From the NCBI GenBank assembly GCA_002368645.1, contig DFEE01000015.1, forward strand, positions 1 through 64,000: a DNA stretch of 64,000 bases, read 5' to 3'. This DNA is from Bacteroidales bacterium UBA3810 (lineage in GTDB: Bacteria > Bacteroidota > Bacteroidia > Bacteroidales > Paludibacteraceae). A program made the translations under genes and the position numbers. Under the pieces are notes generated by a model, which was not told the DNA's origin, did not search any database, and saw only the letters and a program-made list of their open reading frames with translations. This document shows, in pieces, positions 17,213-25,820 of this stretch (position 1 is its first letter; each line of letters begins with the position of its first letter).

Positions 17213-18292
17213 TTATTTTGCACATGTATTTGCCTTTAGAACTGATTTCTTATGCATTACATGCAATCTTTGCCAAAAAACACGTATAAATAACGCTAAT
17301 TCAATAGACTTGTGAATAAGCAAGTATATCACAATATTGCGACTCCGAGAGCACATAGGGAATGCATCATATTTCTCATCTATATATTTTCCATACCCTT
17401 TCCATGCCTCCGATAATTCCTTATACCATTTGCGGCGTTGACGGAAAGTAGAGTGCTTGAGGTTATAATCAAACGGCATCATGGTGGCACAAGGATTGAG
17501 AATCATTTGTTGCAGCCACTCATTCCCTATTCCATTCTCTTTCACATAGTTTAGCACCTTATCAGTAAACAAAAAGGATGGATTCTGATAAGCTGCGATG
17601 TGGAGAATATGCGCCTCACGTACGAAAGGAGGACGGGTAAAAAGGATGCAATTATATGTATCGGGAACCTGCTGAATAACATGCCCCATTTCTCGATTCG
17701 CTTTGGCTAAGGATGGTTGGTCTATCTTCAATCCTATCTCATTACCCTCTTCCCAAAAACGATGCCATAATTCATAAAGCTTGTGCGTCATTTCTGTATC
17801 CTTCACATATAGCACACCACTACTGAAATACAACTGCTCTGCATCTATATCTACGCCTATTTTCTCATTGACGTTTTGAGCCGAACGATGCAATGCATCG
17901 CAAAACTCGCTCACCGGCAAATGGCTCTCTAATACGGCTCCTATCTCACAATCGAATGTATCTATATCGTTCAAGGGACGTTGACATATCGTATCGCTAT
18001 CCACAAAAAGAAAATCATCCTCTATAAGTTGTCTAACCTGCGTTTTGATCCAGCGGGAGCGGTACATTGGTGTAAGTGAATCATCCTCAAATGGTACAAC
18101 AATCTTCTCGGATATGTAATCCAATATCTCTGCACGTTTGCCTGTTAAGAGCACATCTGTCTTGTCATCCACCATGAGCACGATATGCGCATCCGGATTC
18201 CAATGGCGCGCCGAGAACACAGCCATCAGAGCTTGCTCTATATACGTTGCCCCCGGGGCGCAGGTTAGTACATATACGAGTTTTGTTTTCAT
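17213..18292 (-). CDS. GT8-like glycosyltransferase
   Basis: 359 residues: KLVYVLTCAPGATYIEQALMAVFSAR opens the fold, HIVLMVDDK follows, and FLFVDSDTIC carries the DxD metal site. LYFSSGVLYVKD and KIDQPSLAKA resemble the donor-site segments of family 8 enzymes. It is probably a cytoplasmic retaining glycosyltransferase of the surface polysaccharide. It is separated by 20 bp from the acyltransferase gene downstream and overlaps the upstream gene by 4 bp. Confidence 0.75.
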   Translation of the reverse strand: MKTKLVYVLTCAPGATYIEQALMAVFSARHWNPDAHIVLMVDDKTDVLLTGKRAEILDYISEKIVVPFEDDSLTPMYRSRWIKTQVRQLIEDDFLFVDSDTICQRPLNDIDTFDCEIGAVLESHLPVSEFCDALHRSAQNVNEKIGVDIDAEQLYFSSGVLYVKDTEMTHKLYELWHRFWEEGNEIGLKIDQPSLAKANREMGHVIQQVPDTYNCILFTRPPFVREAHILHIAAYQNPSFLFTDKVLNYVKENGIGNEWLQQMILNPCATMMPFDYNLKHSTFRQRRKWYKELSEAWKGYGKYIDEKYDAFPMCSRSRNIVIYLLIHKSIELALFIRVFWQRLHVMHKKSVLKANTCAK

Positions 18293-19209
18293 TTATTTTT
18301 CAAGGAGTTCAAGTCTATCCAACTTCCGAGAATATAGTCCCATTTTTCTGGTTTGAAAGAGCCAAAGCCACCATCTGGATAAAATGTAAATTCGCCAAAA
18401 TAAATATGACCATTGACATTATAAAAATCGATTCTCACAAAAGGATTATTTACCAATTTTGCCAATTTTTCTGACATTTTAATCATCTCTTCTATATTGT
18501 CTGGCACCTCTATATTTTTTTCTATGTTAGGGGGACACAACTCTTCAATAATAGACAACATTTTTCCGTGAGCATCATAATAATTTGCTTGATGATTTGT
18601 GTGTCGATTATAATCTATTTTAAAGCATTTAACCTTACCATTAAAACAAAAGAACTTATAATCGCGTAGCTCATGAACTTCACTATCCTCCATATATTGT
18701 TCTACAAATATACATCTATCAATATCTTTATATGCCCATTGCTTATTTTCATAATGATAGTAATCATGAGCCATGCACCATTTCATCTTATACTCTGCAT
18801 AATCCCAATCAAATTTAGATTTATCTTTGCATATCATCACAGAGGCAGCATCATGATTACACTTAATAACGAACTTTTCAGGCAAAGTATCCTTCTCTAT
18901 CTCTGTGAGTGATTTATATCCCTCAGTTAAGTTTGGTATTACATGGGTCGAACCAATTATATCGGCAACTATTTTTTTTGCACGTAACTTATCTACTAAC
19001 AAATGATATTGTAAATTTCTATCGTGTAATTTCAGCCATTGTATCTTCTCATTAAAACTTCTAGGATTATCCCAATCAATAGTCCGTCCATAAACTTTCT
19101 TAAACTTCCATGACAAATACCATTTATCTGGAATCAGCCAATACACAATGCAGTTCTTCAGTGCCGAATAAACTCTATTATAGAATCTTTTTAAGTGTAA
19201 ATATTTCAT
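18289..19209 (-). CDS. TupA-like ATP-grasp protein
   Basis: 306 residues matching the capsule-locus ATP-grasp family (TupA type): WDNPRSFNEKIQWLKLHDRN near residues 44-63, LVDKLRAKKIV, then FVIKCNHDAASVMICKDK (ATP binding), ELRDYKFFCFNGKV and FVRIDFYNVNGHIYFGEFTFYPDGGFG at the metal-binding end. Members are annotated as glycosyltransferases or ligases joining a carboxylate or amino group to glycans (TupA acts in teichuronopeptide synthesis). A polysaccharide amide or peptide decoration would fit the locus, but the reaction is unknown. Confidence 0.82.
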   Translation of the reverse strand: MKYLHLKRFYNRVYSALKNCIVYWLIPDKWYLSWKFKKVYGRTIDWDNPRSFNEKIQWLKLHDRNLQYHLLVDKLRAKKIVADIIGSTHVIPNLTEGYKSLTEIEKDTLPEKFVIKCNHDAASVMICKDKSKFDWDYAEYKMKWCMAHDYYHYENKQWAYKDIDRCIFVEQYMEDSEVHELRDYKFFCFNGKVKCFKIDYNRHTNHQANYYDAHGKMLSIIEELCPPNIEKNIEVPDNIEEMIKMSEKLAKLVNNPFVRIDFYNVNGHIYFGEFTFYPDGGFGSFKPEKWDYILGSWIDLNSLKNK

Positions 19210-20366
19210 AACTTGCTTTTATGCTCCTTTAAGATTTCAATCATAACATCGTGGTGAGATTCGCATTGGAAATAGCTTAATAAGGTTAATAATCTTTCGT
19301 TATTTTCGAGGATTGTCGGTGGTAAAATTTCTGATGCAAATTCACTGGGTAATAACCCTTTTTTCGCTAACCTTCTCAAAAAGCGATTTTGAGAATTATT
19401 GAATACATATATATACTCTTCATGTTTGCTCTGGATAAAATCATCGTATAACTTTTTAATAGCCATCTCATCCTGTATTGCCTCATTAAGTACATCTAAT
19501 CGTCTATCAAACTCTTCCCTATCGCGCAAAACATAAGTACCCACATTATCATTACATTGCTCATATGGTATCAATTCTATCCTTATTCCTTGATCCAGTA
19601 GCACTTGCAGCATATATCCACTATTCCAATCACTATTTCTTTGTCCCTCCCAATCGAAACAAAAATTTCCCAACCCGTAAACTATTGGTTTACCTTGATA
19701 GTATTCATATCCACTATAGCAATGTTGGTGATGGTTAACTACGGCATCTGCTCCGACTTCCACAAAGAAACGATACCATTTCTGCATCCGAGGTGTGGGC
19801 AATGGGTAATGTTCTGAACCACCATGAACAATCACGAGAACATAATCAGCATGTTCCTTCGCTTCTAATATAGAGTGATATATACCAATGACATCCAACG
19901 GATTAGCACCTCCCTCTGTATCTGTCGCTATCGTATACTCATGCTCACAGCAATTGATGATTGCAATTTTTTTGTTTTCTATTTCTATATATTTGACACG
20001 CGATGCTTCTTGTAAATTTCTCCCCCCACCAAAATAGTCTAATTTATATTGTTCTAAAAGACTTATTGATTCATTTACTGCCTCAGTACCAAAGTCTGCA
20101 AAATGATTATTCGCTAATGTTACACCTTTAAAGCCAATTTTTTTCAATGCTTTAACTGACTCTGATGAATTATGCAAGTTTATTCCACATTTGGTAATAG
20201 GTTTATACTCACCGTCAAAAACAGAACACTCTAGATTTGTTATTGCATAATCCGCTCCCCGTATGTACGAAACCACAGATTCCATCGCCGCAACGATTTC
20301 ATTGCTTCTAAAATGCAGCATTCTATCATGCATGCAAAAATCGCCTGTTATAAGAATTTTCACCAT
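19206..20366 (-). CDS. CapA-family metallophosphatase-like protein
   Basis: 386 residues with the CapA/PGA_cap fold: ILITGDFCMHDR at the N-terminus (metal-binding Asp), YAITNLECS, TLANNHFADFG, VIVHGGSEHYPLP and VVNHHQHCYSGYEYYQGKPIVYGLGNFCFDW. CapA proteins take part in poly-gamma-glutamate and capsule synthesis, and some act as phosphoesterases. Unlike secreted CapA there is no signal peptide here, so it is presumably cytoplasmic. With the TupA-like gene adjacent, an amino-acid decoration of the glycan becomes more plausible. Confidence 0.85.
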   Translation of the reverse strand: MVKILITGDFCMHDRMLHFRSNEIVAAMESVVSYIRGADYAITNLECSVFDGEYKPITKCGINLHNSSESVKALKKIGFKGVTLANNHFADFGTEAVNESISLLEQYKLDYFGGGRNLQEASRVKYIEIENKKIAIINCCEHEYTIATDTEGGANPLDVIGIYHSILEAKEHADYVLVIVHGGSEHYPLPTPRMQKWYRFFVEVGADAVVNHHQHCYSGYEYYQGKPIVYGLGNFCFDWEGQRNSDWNSGYMLQVLLDQGIRIELIPYEQCNDNVGTYVLRDREEFDRRLDVLNEAIQDEMAIKKLYDDFIQSKHEEYIYVFNNSQNRFLRRLAKKGLLPSEFASEILPPTILENNERLLTLLSYFQCESHHDVMIEILKEHKSKL

Positions 20367-21871
20367 TAGTGGTATAATTTTTTGAGTATAATACTTTCAA
20401 ATGTCATTAGTTGTTTCTTGAAATATAAAGTAGGCGCATATTTAAGGCATTTCTTTTTACCCAACAAGCCAAATAAATATGATAGTGTGTTTAGAAAACC
20501 TGCTTTCTCTAGGGCGTACCAGCGTTCCTCCAACATCTTATAATCCACTTCTATTGTTTCTACAGGGAAGGGCGATTGATTGGTCGCCAGAAGCGACTCT
20601 AGCGCCTTGTTAAACTGCTCCGGCTGAATCATGGCTTGCTGCAATCGTTTTCCTTGCGCTTTGCGATAATCTGCATTTTTGATCAACCTATGTGCTTCCA
20701 TCATAAAGGCCTCCTCATCTTGAAAAGAAATTTGGAATTTGTCATTTATACAGATTGCTTGTTCTGTTTCATCATCTGGTGTACCGGGATAGTAGTATTG
20801 TAATATTGGTTTTGCGTTTCTTGCTGCGAGTTGGCTCATTAACGAGCCGCTTGCCGGACATGTTCCCATATAAATATCGACATGTGCTAAAACTTCATCA
20901 ATATCCGGGCGGAATTGAGTATATAGAAAACGCTTTTCATAATGATTATCTGATATGAACTTGTGAAGAAAATCGATTCCGATATCATCGGCTTTTGTCG
21001 CAAACAAAAAAACTATTTCTGGAAAAGTATCCAATAATCGTTTTACTAAATGCCAAAACATGCGTTTCTCGTCAAGTACCTTATAGATATCACTCCCCGC
21101 AAAGATTAGCACTTTACCTTCCTCTGTGCATTCATTAGGAAACCCTTGAAATGGATTATTGTCTACTATGGGATAGAAAGGTAACATTAGTTGCTGCTCA
21201 GGTTTAATCCCTCGACGTTCACGAGAGACAGTAGCGCCAAACGGACGGAACTCGATGCAATAATCAATTGCACCCGCACCTAACCAAAAGGTCTGGTCTG
21301 CAAGGTTAATAAGATAACTTTTGATTTGCTTGGGTAAGCAGAATAATATCGGTATAATAATTGAATTAGCATATAGATGCAAAAGTAATTGAGATGGACG
21401 ATATTCTATTATCGTATTATTAATTTTTTGCATACGAGCATCTACTTGCGGTTCTTCTATTCGAACGATTTGCAATTTTTCATATCTCTTCAGATATTCG
21501 AAAAAGCGAATATTATTAGGACCTTCAATGGGGCGTGTTGACAGCAACATCACTTCTTTCCCATTTTTAACCAAAGCCTCTATATACTGTAAAGCCAAAA
21601 CAAAAGTAACACAAAAATCATCGAAAACAACAACACGATTATTATCGACTTTGTAATCTTCTATATGACGCGGAATCAATCTTTCACCTATCTCTTTCTC
21701 CATCTGCTCCAAATCGGCGTCTGCATATATCCAATTGAATTGCTGAGCTAATACCACGCAGTGACGAATTGTTTCCATCGCATCTTCAATACGACCTGCA
21801 TCCAGATGCCGACGAGCTACGCCTTTTAAAACAGCGTAAGATTTCTGTATTTCTTTAGGACTTATTCTCAT
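20366..21871 (-). CDS. Putative GT-B glycosyltransferase with helical N-terminus
   Basis: 501 residues. The N-terminus (about 10-65) is helical and TPR-like (HLDAGRIEDAMETIRHCVVLA). A GT-B pattern follows: VVVFDDFCVTFVLALQYIEAL in the first half, then GKVLIFAGSD, EIVFLFATK and YMGTCPASGSLMSQLAARNAKPILQ, which resembles the nucleotide-sugar-binding region of GT4 enzymes. I do not recognise a named family. A T-tract promoter with a palindromic operator lies 60-100 bp upstream, so it heads its own unit running to the terminator near 13411. Confidence 0.65.
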   Translation of the reverse strand: MRISPKEIQKSYAVLKGVARRHLDAGRIEDAMETIRHCVVLAQQFNWIYADADLEQMEKEIGERLIPRHIEDYKVDNNRVVVFDDFCVTFVLALQYIEALVKNGKEVMLLSTRPIEGPNNIRFFEYLKRYEKLQIVRIEEPQVDARMQKINNTIIEYRPSQLLLHLYANSIIIPILFCLPKQIKSYLINLADQTFWLGAGAIDYCIEFRPFGATVSRERRGIKPEQQLMLPFYPIVDNNPFQGFPNECTEEGKVLIFAGSDIYKVLDEKRMFWHLVKRLLDTFPEIVFLFATKADDIGIDFLHKFISDNHYEKRFLYTQFRPDIDEVLAHVDIYMGTCPASGSLMSQLAARNAKPILQYYYPGTPDDETEQAICINDKFQISFQDEEAFMMEAHRLIKNADYRKAQGKRLQQAMIQPEQFNKALESLLATNQSPFPVETIEVDYKMLEERWYALEKAGFLNTLSYLFGLLGKKKCLKYAPTLYFKKQLMTFESIILKKLYH

Positions 21872-21931
21872 ATTAGTTTTCAGCCATATGCGTTAAGTTA
21901 TCAGTTTCTATAATAGCACAAAATTTGGGCG

Positions 21932-21962
21932 CAAAATTACAAAAAAAAAATGACATATACAA
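21932..21962 (-). promoter_or_regulatory. Bacteroidota promoter, T-tract type
   Basis: Minus strand TTG (21962-21960), 20 bp, TAATTTTG (21939-21932). The spacer TATATGTCA runs into ten T. The -33 box lies inside the 18-bp palindrome at 21954-21971. Confidence 0.82.
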
Positions 21963-21971
21963 ATGTATATG
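21954..21971. promoter_or_regulatory. Palindromic operator candidate
   Basis: CATATACAAATGTATATG: 8-bp perfect arms around AA, covering the -33 box of the promoter. An identical 18-mer covers the promoter at 25727-25757. Confidence 0.65.
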
Positions 21972-22149
21972 ACAATTTTTTCATTTTTATATGTTTTTAC
22001 GCAATCTATGTGCCCTATTTCGGCATTTTATTATATATGCCGAAACAGGATTGCATGAAGGACCTAACTGTTGTCCATTTTTAGAAAGGGTTTCGTTCGC
22101 ATCCTGGATATGCCTTTCATTTAACAATGTGGTAACGTATATACCGGAT

Positions 22150-22542
22150 TTATCCACTTTGTCCAGCCTTGAACGGTTCTTTGCCTACGTATTTCTGAAT
22201 ACGTTTGATACGTCCCCCGGTCATGGTATTGAGGCCTGTATCAACTACAGTCACTTCCCACGGCTCTGCGTGGTTCTGATGGATGGTAATCTCATTCTTA
22301 CCATGCGTATAATCAAAGGTTACATCGCTAGTCTGCAAGAAATAGTTTGCGAACCATTGTTTGATATACTCCTGCTTGTATCCGGCACAGATGATAAACT
22401 CAGTATGCCCATAGGCGGCATACTCCTTCATAATATGTCACAAGATAGGCCTACCACCTATCTCAATCATCGGCTTCGGACGGAAAATACTCTCTTCGCT
22501 AATCCGAGATCCAAAGCCACCGGCTAATAAAACTACTTTCAT
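22150..22542 (-). pseudogene. rfbF: Glucose-1-phosphate cytidylyltransferase, broken
   Basis: From the ATG at 22542: MKVVLLAGGFGSRISEES, FRPKPMIEIGGRPIL, then TGA (22440-22438) where the family has Trp, then HIMKEYAAYGHTEFIICAGYKQEYIKQWF and TWEVTVVDTG-like sequence (WEVTVVDTGLNTMTGGRIKRI). These are the hallmark motifs of RfbF/DdhA, which makes CDP-glucose for CDP-3,6-dideoxyhexoses. Similarity ends after KYVGKEPF and the remaining 120 or so residues are absent. The gene is dead twice over: nonsense codon plus 3' truncation. No other CDP-sugar genes remain in the window, so this branch seems to have been lost. Confidence 0.88.
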
Positions 22543-22551
22543 ATATCACCA

Positions 22552-23697
22552 TTACTTAAAATCATTTAAACATTTGGTCACCCATTCCACTTGTTCTTGC
22601 GTCATGCACGGGCTAATAGGCAACGAAAGTTCGGCGTCAGCTAAATATTCAGTAACCGGCAAATTCAATTGCGGGATATTCCAATCCTCTTTAGCGTAAC
22701 ACTCCTGTTTATGTGGGGCGATGGGATAATGAATGACGGTTCCTATTCCTTTCTCTGCGAGATAGTCATGAAGTCTATCTCTGGTGCTAACACCCCCTTT
22801 AGGGGGCTGGGGGGCCAGCACCGGAAAGAGGTGATACACATTGTTCTCATCCGGCAGACGGGTTGGCAATTCTATCAACGGATTAGAGATATGGTCATAG
22901 TAATACGCTGCCACGGCTTGGCGTTTCTTAATGTCCTCGTCCAAGTATTTGAGTTTGACATCCAAAATCGCTGCCTGAATCTCATCCAAACGGCTATTTC
23001 TGCCAGTATATTTGAAGACATATTTCTTCTGGCTTCCATAGTTTGCCAGCGCACGAATAGCTTTCGCCAGTTCCTCATCATCGGTTGTCACCGCTCCGGC
23101 ATCACCCAATGCACCAAGGTTTTTTCCCGGGTAGAAACTATGTCCTGCAGCATCGCCTATTGAGCCTGTGCGCTTGCCATTCCATCGGCAACCATGAGCC
23201 TGCGCATTATCTTCGACGAGTTTGAGGTTGTATTTCTTGCAGAGATCAGCGATTTTATCCGTCATAGCACAACGACCATAGAGGTGGACGACGCAGATAG
23301 CTTTTGTGCGCGGAGTGATGGCTGCTTCGATGAGGTAATCGTCAATCTCCAGCGTCTCGCGCCTAGGCTCAATGAGCACAGGCTTCAGACCATTCTCCGT
23401 AATAGCCAAGATAGTAGCAATATACGTATTAGCCGGCACAATCACTTCATCACCAGGCTGCATTATGCCCAACTCAATAAAAGCGCGGAAAATCCAAATG
23501 AGAGCATCCAAGCCATTCGCACAACCAATACAATATTTAGTACCAATATATTCGGCATAGTGCTGCTCGAAGAGTTCGTTCTCTTTGCCTTGCAGATACC
23601 ATCCGCTGTCAATCACTCTGCGTGCCGCCTCACGGATTTCATCTCCATGCATAGCAGTCACATCATGTAAAGATAAAAAAGGAACATTCATATACAT
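22552..23697 (-). CDS. DegT/DnrJ/EryC1/StrS sugar aminotransferase (FdtB/QdtB-like)
   Basis: 381 residues, PLP-dependent: ANTYIATILAI, VEDNAQAHG (Asp 163 contacts the pyridine nitrogen) and HSFYPGKNLGALGDAGAV with the PLP lysine at about 192, then NYGSQKKY and SRLDEIQAAIL. Together with the ketoisomerase upstream it should aminate a dTDP-3-keto-6-deoxyhexose to a 3-amino-3,6-dideoxyhexose such as Fuc3N or Qui3N. A palindrome at 22793-22815 adds APQPPKGGVS in frame near residue 300. Either of two ATGs (23697 or 23691) is possible, since the promoter leaves only a short leader. Confidence 0.88.
   Translation of the reverse strand: MYMNVPFLSLHDVTAMHGDEIREAARRVIDSGWYLQGKENELFEQHYAEYIGTKYCIGCANGLDALIWIFRAFIELGIMQPGDEVIVPANTYIATILAITENGLKPVLIEPRRETLEIDDYLIEAAITPRTKAICVVHLYGRCAMTDKIADLCKKYNLKLVEDNAQAHGCRWNGKRTGSIGDAAGHSFYPGKNLGALGDAGAVTTDDEELAKAIRALANYGSQKKYVFKYTGRNSRLDEIQAAILDVKLKYLDEDIKKRQAVAAYYYDHISNPLIELPTRLPDENNVYHLFPVLAPQPPKGGVSTRDRLHDYLAEKGIGTVIHYPIAPHKQECYAKEDWNIPQLNLPVTEYLADAELSLPISPCMTQEQVEWVTKCLNDFK
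22793..22815. repeat. In-frame palindromic repeat in aminotransferase
   Basis: CCCCCTTTAGGGGG followed by CTGGGGGGCC. It is translated as PQPPKGG. Same general type as the elements at 12929 and 42057. Confidence 0.65.
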
Positions 23698-23712
23698 TCA
23701 CAAACTAGCGCA

Positions 23713-23743
23713 CAAAATTAGTAAAAAAAATCCACATACACAA
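23713..23743 (-). promoter_or_regulatory. Bacteroidota promoter, T-tract type
   Basis: Minus strand TTG (23743-23741), 20 bp, TAATTTTG (23720-23713). The spacer TGTATGTGGA runs into eight T. It drives the aminotransferase at 23697. Confidence 0.8.
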
Positions 23744-23889
23744 GTATATGGACTGAAAAATGATTTTTTTCTCAATTTTACATTGATTTTATGGCTTTAC
23801 GGGAAGATTGAGTGGCTATGGCTTTCAAGAAAACACCTATGCAGCGTAATCGACAGAGCAGAACAAATGAAAGTGATTCATTAGTTCAA

Positions 23890-24762
23890 TCAATCCATAC
23901 AGCCCTTATACTTCAAGAACTCATTATAATCGCGGATATAATCTTCTGCATCATATTTCTCACTCGCCAATACCATGCAGACGGAACCGGAAGAGAAGTC
24001 CGTTAATGTACGCCAAATGCCGGGCTTCACAAGTAATCCCTGATAAGGACGATTGAGAGTAAAAGATTTCTTGTTGTCTCCATCGTCTAAGTTTACGACA
24101 AAAGATCCACTTGCGGCTATTAGCAACTGATATAACCTTTTATGCGCATGTCCTCCCCTATCTGCCCCTCCCGGTACATCATATAGATAATAGATGCGTT
24201 TCGTATCAAAAGGCACTTCCCGCCCATTTTCAACTACGCTTATATCGCCCTTGCGTTGTGAATGATGGCGATCCAATTCGATGATACCGCAATCAAAAAC
24301 AGAATGCTTTATCGTTTTACTTCCCAAGTTGGCCTCTTTCAATTCCACAGTTCTTGTTGCGTAGCCTCTGTCCAATTCCTTCACCAGTTCCATGTCACGA
24401 ACTGCATCAGTCGGATCATAAGGGGTAGAAGCCGCAATGACTGCGATAGAATTAGTAGAAAAATTCTCTACCGAACGCCAATAGCCTGCGGGTATATACA
24501 CCCCCATATAGGAACGATTGAGCGAGAATTTCCATTCTTGTTTTCCATCGCTTACTACCACATCAAAACTACCGGACATAGCAACAATGAACTCCTCCGT
24601 CGTTTTATACGCCACACCACCGCGTTCCTCTCCGCCAGGCACATCGTAAATCCAATGCACACGACGTATAGTGAATGGTAGTTGATTATCGTTTTCAAAA
24701 AATGACAAGTTTCCTCTGTCATCAAGGAATTTTGGCAATTGTATTATTCGGGGTTCTTGCAT
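23890..24762 (-). CDS. Sugar 3,4-ketoisomerase with two tandem cupin domains
   Basis: 290 residues made of two WxcM/FdtA-type cupins, about 1-135 and 150-288. Both keep RxxYxYDVPGG-like and LNRPYQGLLVKPGIWR-like segments. The second has the active-site GGHAH (203-207); in the first the same place reads GGVAY (48-52), so the two catalytic histidines are gone. These enzymes isomerise dTDP-4-keto-6-deoxyglucose to a 3-keto sugar, the substrate for the neighbouring aminotransferase. Normal members have one domain of about 135-150 residues. Here one half is probably catalytic and the other structural. The start overlaps the glycosyltransferase upstream by 19 bp. Confidence 0.88.
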   Translation of the reverse strand: MQEPRIIQLPKFLDDRGNLSFFENDNQLPFTIRRVHWIYDVPGGEERGGVAYKTTEEFIVAMSGSFDVVVSDGKQEWKFSLNRSYMGVYIPAGYWRSVENFSTNSIAVIAASTPYDPTDAVRDMELVKELDRGYATRTVELKEANLGSKTIKHSVFDCGIIELDRHHSQRKGDISVVENGREVPFDTKRIYYLYDVPGGADRGGHAHKRLYQLLIAASGSFVVNLDDGDNKKSFTLNRPYQGLLVKPGIWRTLTDFSSGSVCMVLASEKYDAEDYIRDYNEFLKYKGCMD

Positions 24763-25607
24763 AACTTAAGTAGTTTTCTTTTCAATAATAACAATATCAC
24801 TTCCGGTACAATTACCAATAATTGTGTCCGATATTTGTTTCGTATTTCCGGAAGGTATTCCAAGCTCTCCCATAATAGTCTTGCACGTGCAACAAACTTC
24901 CTATATGCGTATTGGCGATAAGCCCAAACATGCTTGCGCATAATGTATATCTGTCCAGCCACGTGTTTCTCTTTATTCACAGAAATCGTATCTGCTCTTC
25001 CTACATAATAATGCCACAGCACCTCAGGGATAACAGCATACAAATTCTCTTTGCTCAACCTTATATGCGTCTCTAACTCTTGATGACTAGGACAATGCTC
25101 ATCCAGCAAACCGATTTTTTTCAAAGTAGTAGTAGTAGTAGTAGTACACTGAAATGTTACATAAGCTCTACTATTCAACAAATCGCGATAAATATTGCCA
25201 GAATGAAAACGATCTAACATTTCCTTTTTTTGTCCGGTATCTTCTTCAATGATTTGTCCATAGCAGCAAATAACCTTCGCATCGGTATGTCTCGCCACAT
25301 CTGCCACTTTCTCCAAATAGGAGGGAAAGATATAATCATCCGAATCCAGCATCACTACCCATTCGCCCTTCGCATCCAAGATTCCGGTATTTCGAGCTCC
25401 TTGCGCTCCCTTTGTTCGGCTATTCAGGACATACCTAAACCGCTTATCCTTCTGGATATAGTCTTCCACTACCTCTTTCGTGTCATCCGTCGAATAGTCA
25501 TCCACCACAATACACTCCCAATTAGCATACGTCTGATTCAGCACACTATCCAAAGAACGATGAATGATGTATGCTCTGTTATATGTAGGTATTACGATTG
25601 ATATCAT
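24744..25607 (-). CDS. Family 2 glycosyltransferase with polythreonine microsatellite
   Basis: 287 residues: MISIVIPTYNRAYIIHRSLDSVL, CIVVDDYSTDDT, GAQGARNTG and the DxD-type VMLDSDDYIF. About residue 155 there is a run of seven Thr encoded by seven ACT codons (25125-25146), a trinucleotide microsatellite that can change length without frameshift. It heads the unit with the ketoisomerase and carries its own promoter and palindrome at 25727-25766. Sugar specificity unknown. Confidence 0.9.
   Translation of the reverse strand: MISIVIPTYNRAYIIHRSLDSVLNQTYANWECIVVDDYSTDDTKEVVEDYIQKDKRFRYVLNSRTKGAQGARNTGILDAKGEWVVMLDSDDYIFPSYLEKVADVARHTDAKVICCYGQIIEEDTGQKKEMLDRFHSGNIYRDLLNSRAYVTFQCTTTTTTTLKKIGLLDEHCPSHQELETHIRLSKENLYAVIPEVLWHYYVGRADTISVNKEKHVAGQIYIMRKHVWAYRQYAYRKFVARARLLWESLEYLPEIRNKYRTQLLVIVPEVILLLLKRKLLKLCKNPE
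25125..25146. repeat. Trinucleotide microsatellite (AGT)7
   Basis: Seven AGT units on the plus strand, ACT (Thr) codons in the gene. Confidence 0.9.
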
Positions 25608-25726
25608 ATTAAAATTAATTCACCTGCTTATAATCACATATACTATTGCCGTTATTATAATTGGCAATCAGTACTGAAAAAAGAGGTTGGTTGGTTTTCA
25701 TTTTAACTTGTATCCAAATTTGCGTG

Positions 25727-25757
25727 CAAAATTACACAAAAAAAATGACATATACAA
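25727..25757 (-). promoter_or_regulatory. Bacteroidota promoter, T-tract type
   Basis: Minus strand TTG (25757-25755), 20 bp, TAATTTTG (25734-25727). The spacer TATATGTCA runs into eight T. It drives the glycosyltransferase at 25607. Confidence 0.82.
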
Positions 25758-25766
25758 ATGTATATG
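25749..25766. promoter_or_regulatory. Palindromic operator candidate, second copy
   Basis: CATATACAAATGTATATG, identical to 21954-21971 and in the same place relative to the promoter. Confidence 0.65.
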
Positions 25767-25820
25767 CCATAATTTTGATTTTTTATTCATTTTTGTATTC
25801 TTGTCATGAATTAGTTCTGA

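Noticed and set aside
9195..22440. Reassignment of TGA to Trp in this genome
   Set aside because: Dozens of intact genes end at TGA at their expected length, often as ATGA overlaps with the next start, so TGA is a working stop.
22552..24762. Complete dTDP-sugar pathway in the window
   Set aside because: Only the ketoisomerase and aminotransferase are present; rmlA and rmlB homologues that supply dTDP-4-keto-6-deoxyglucose are not here.
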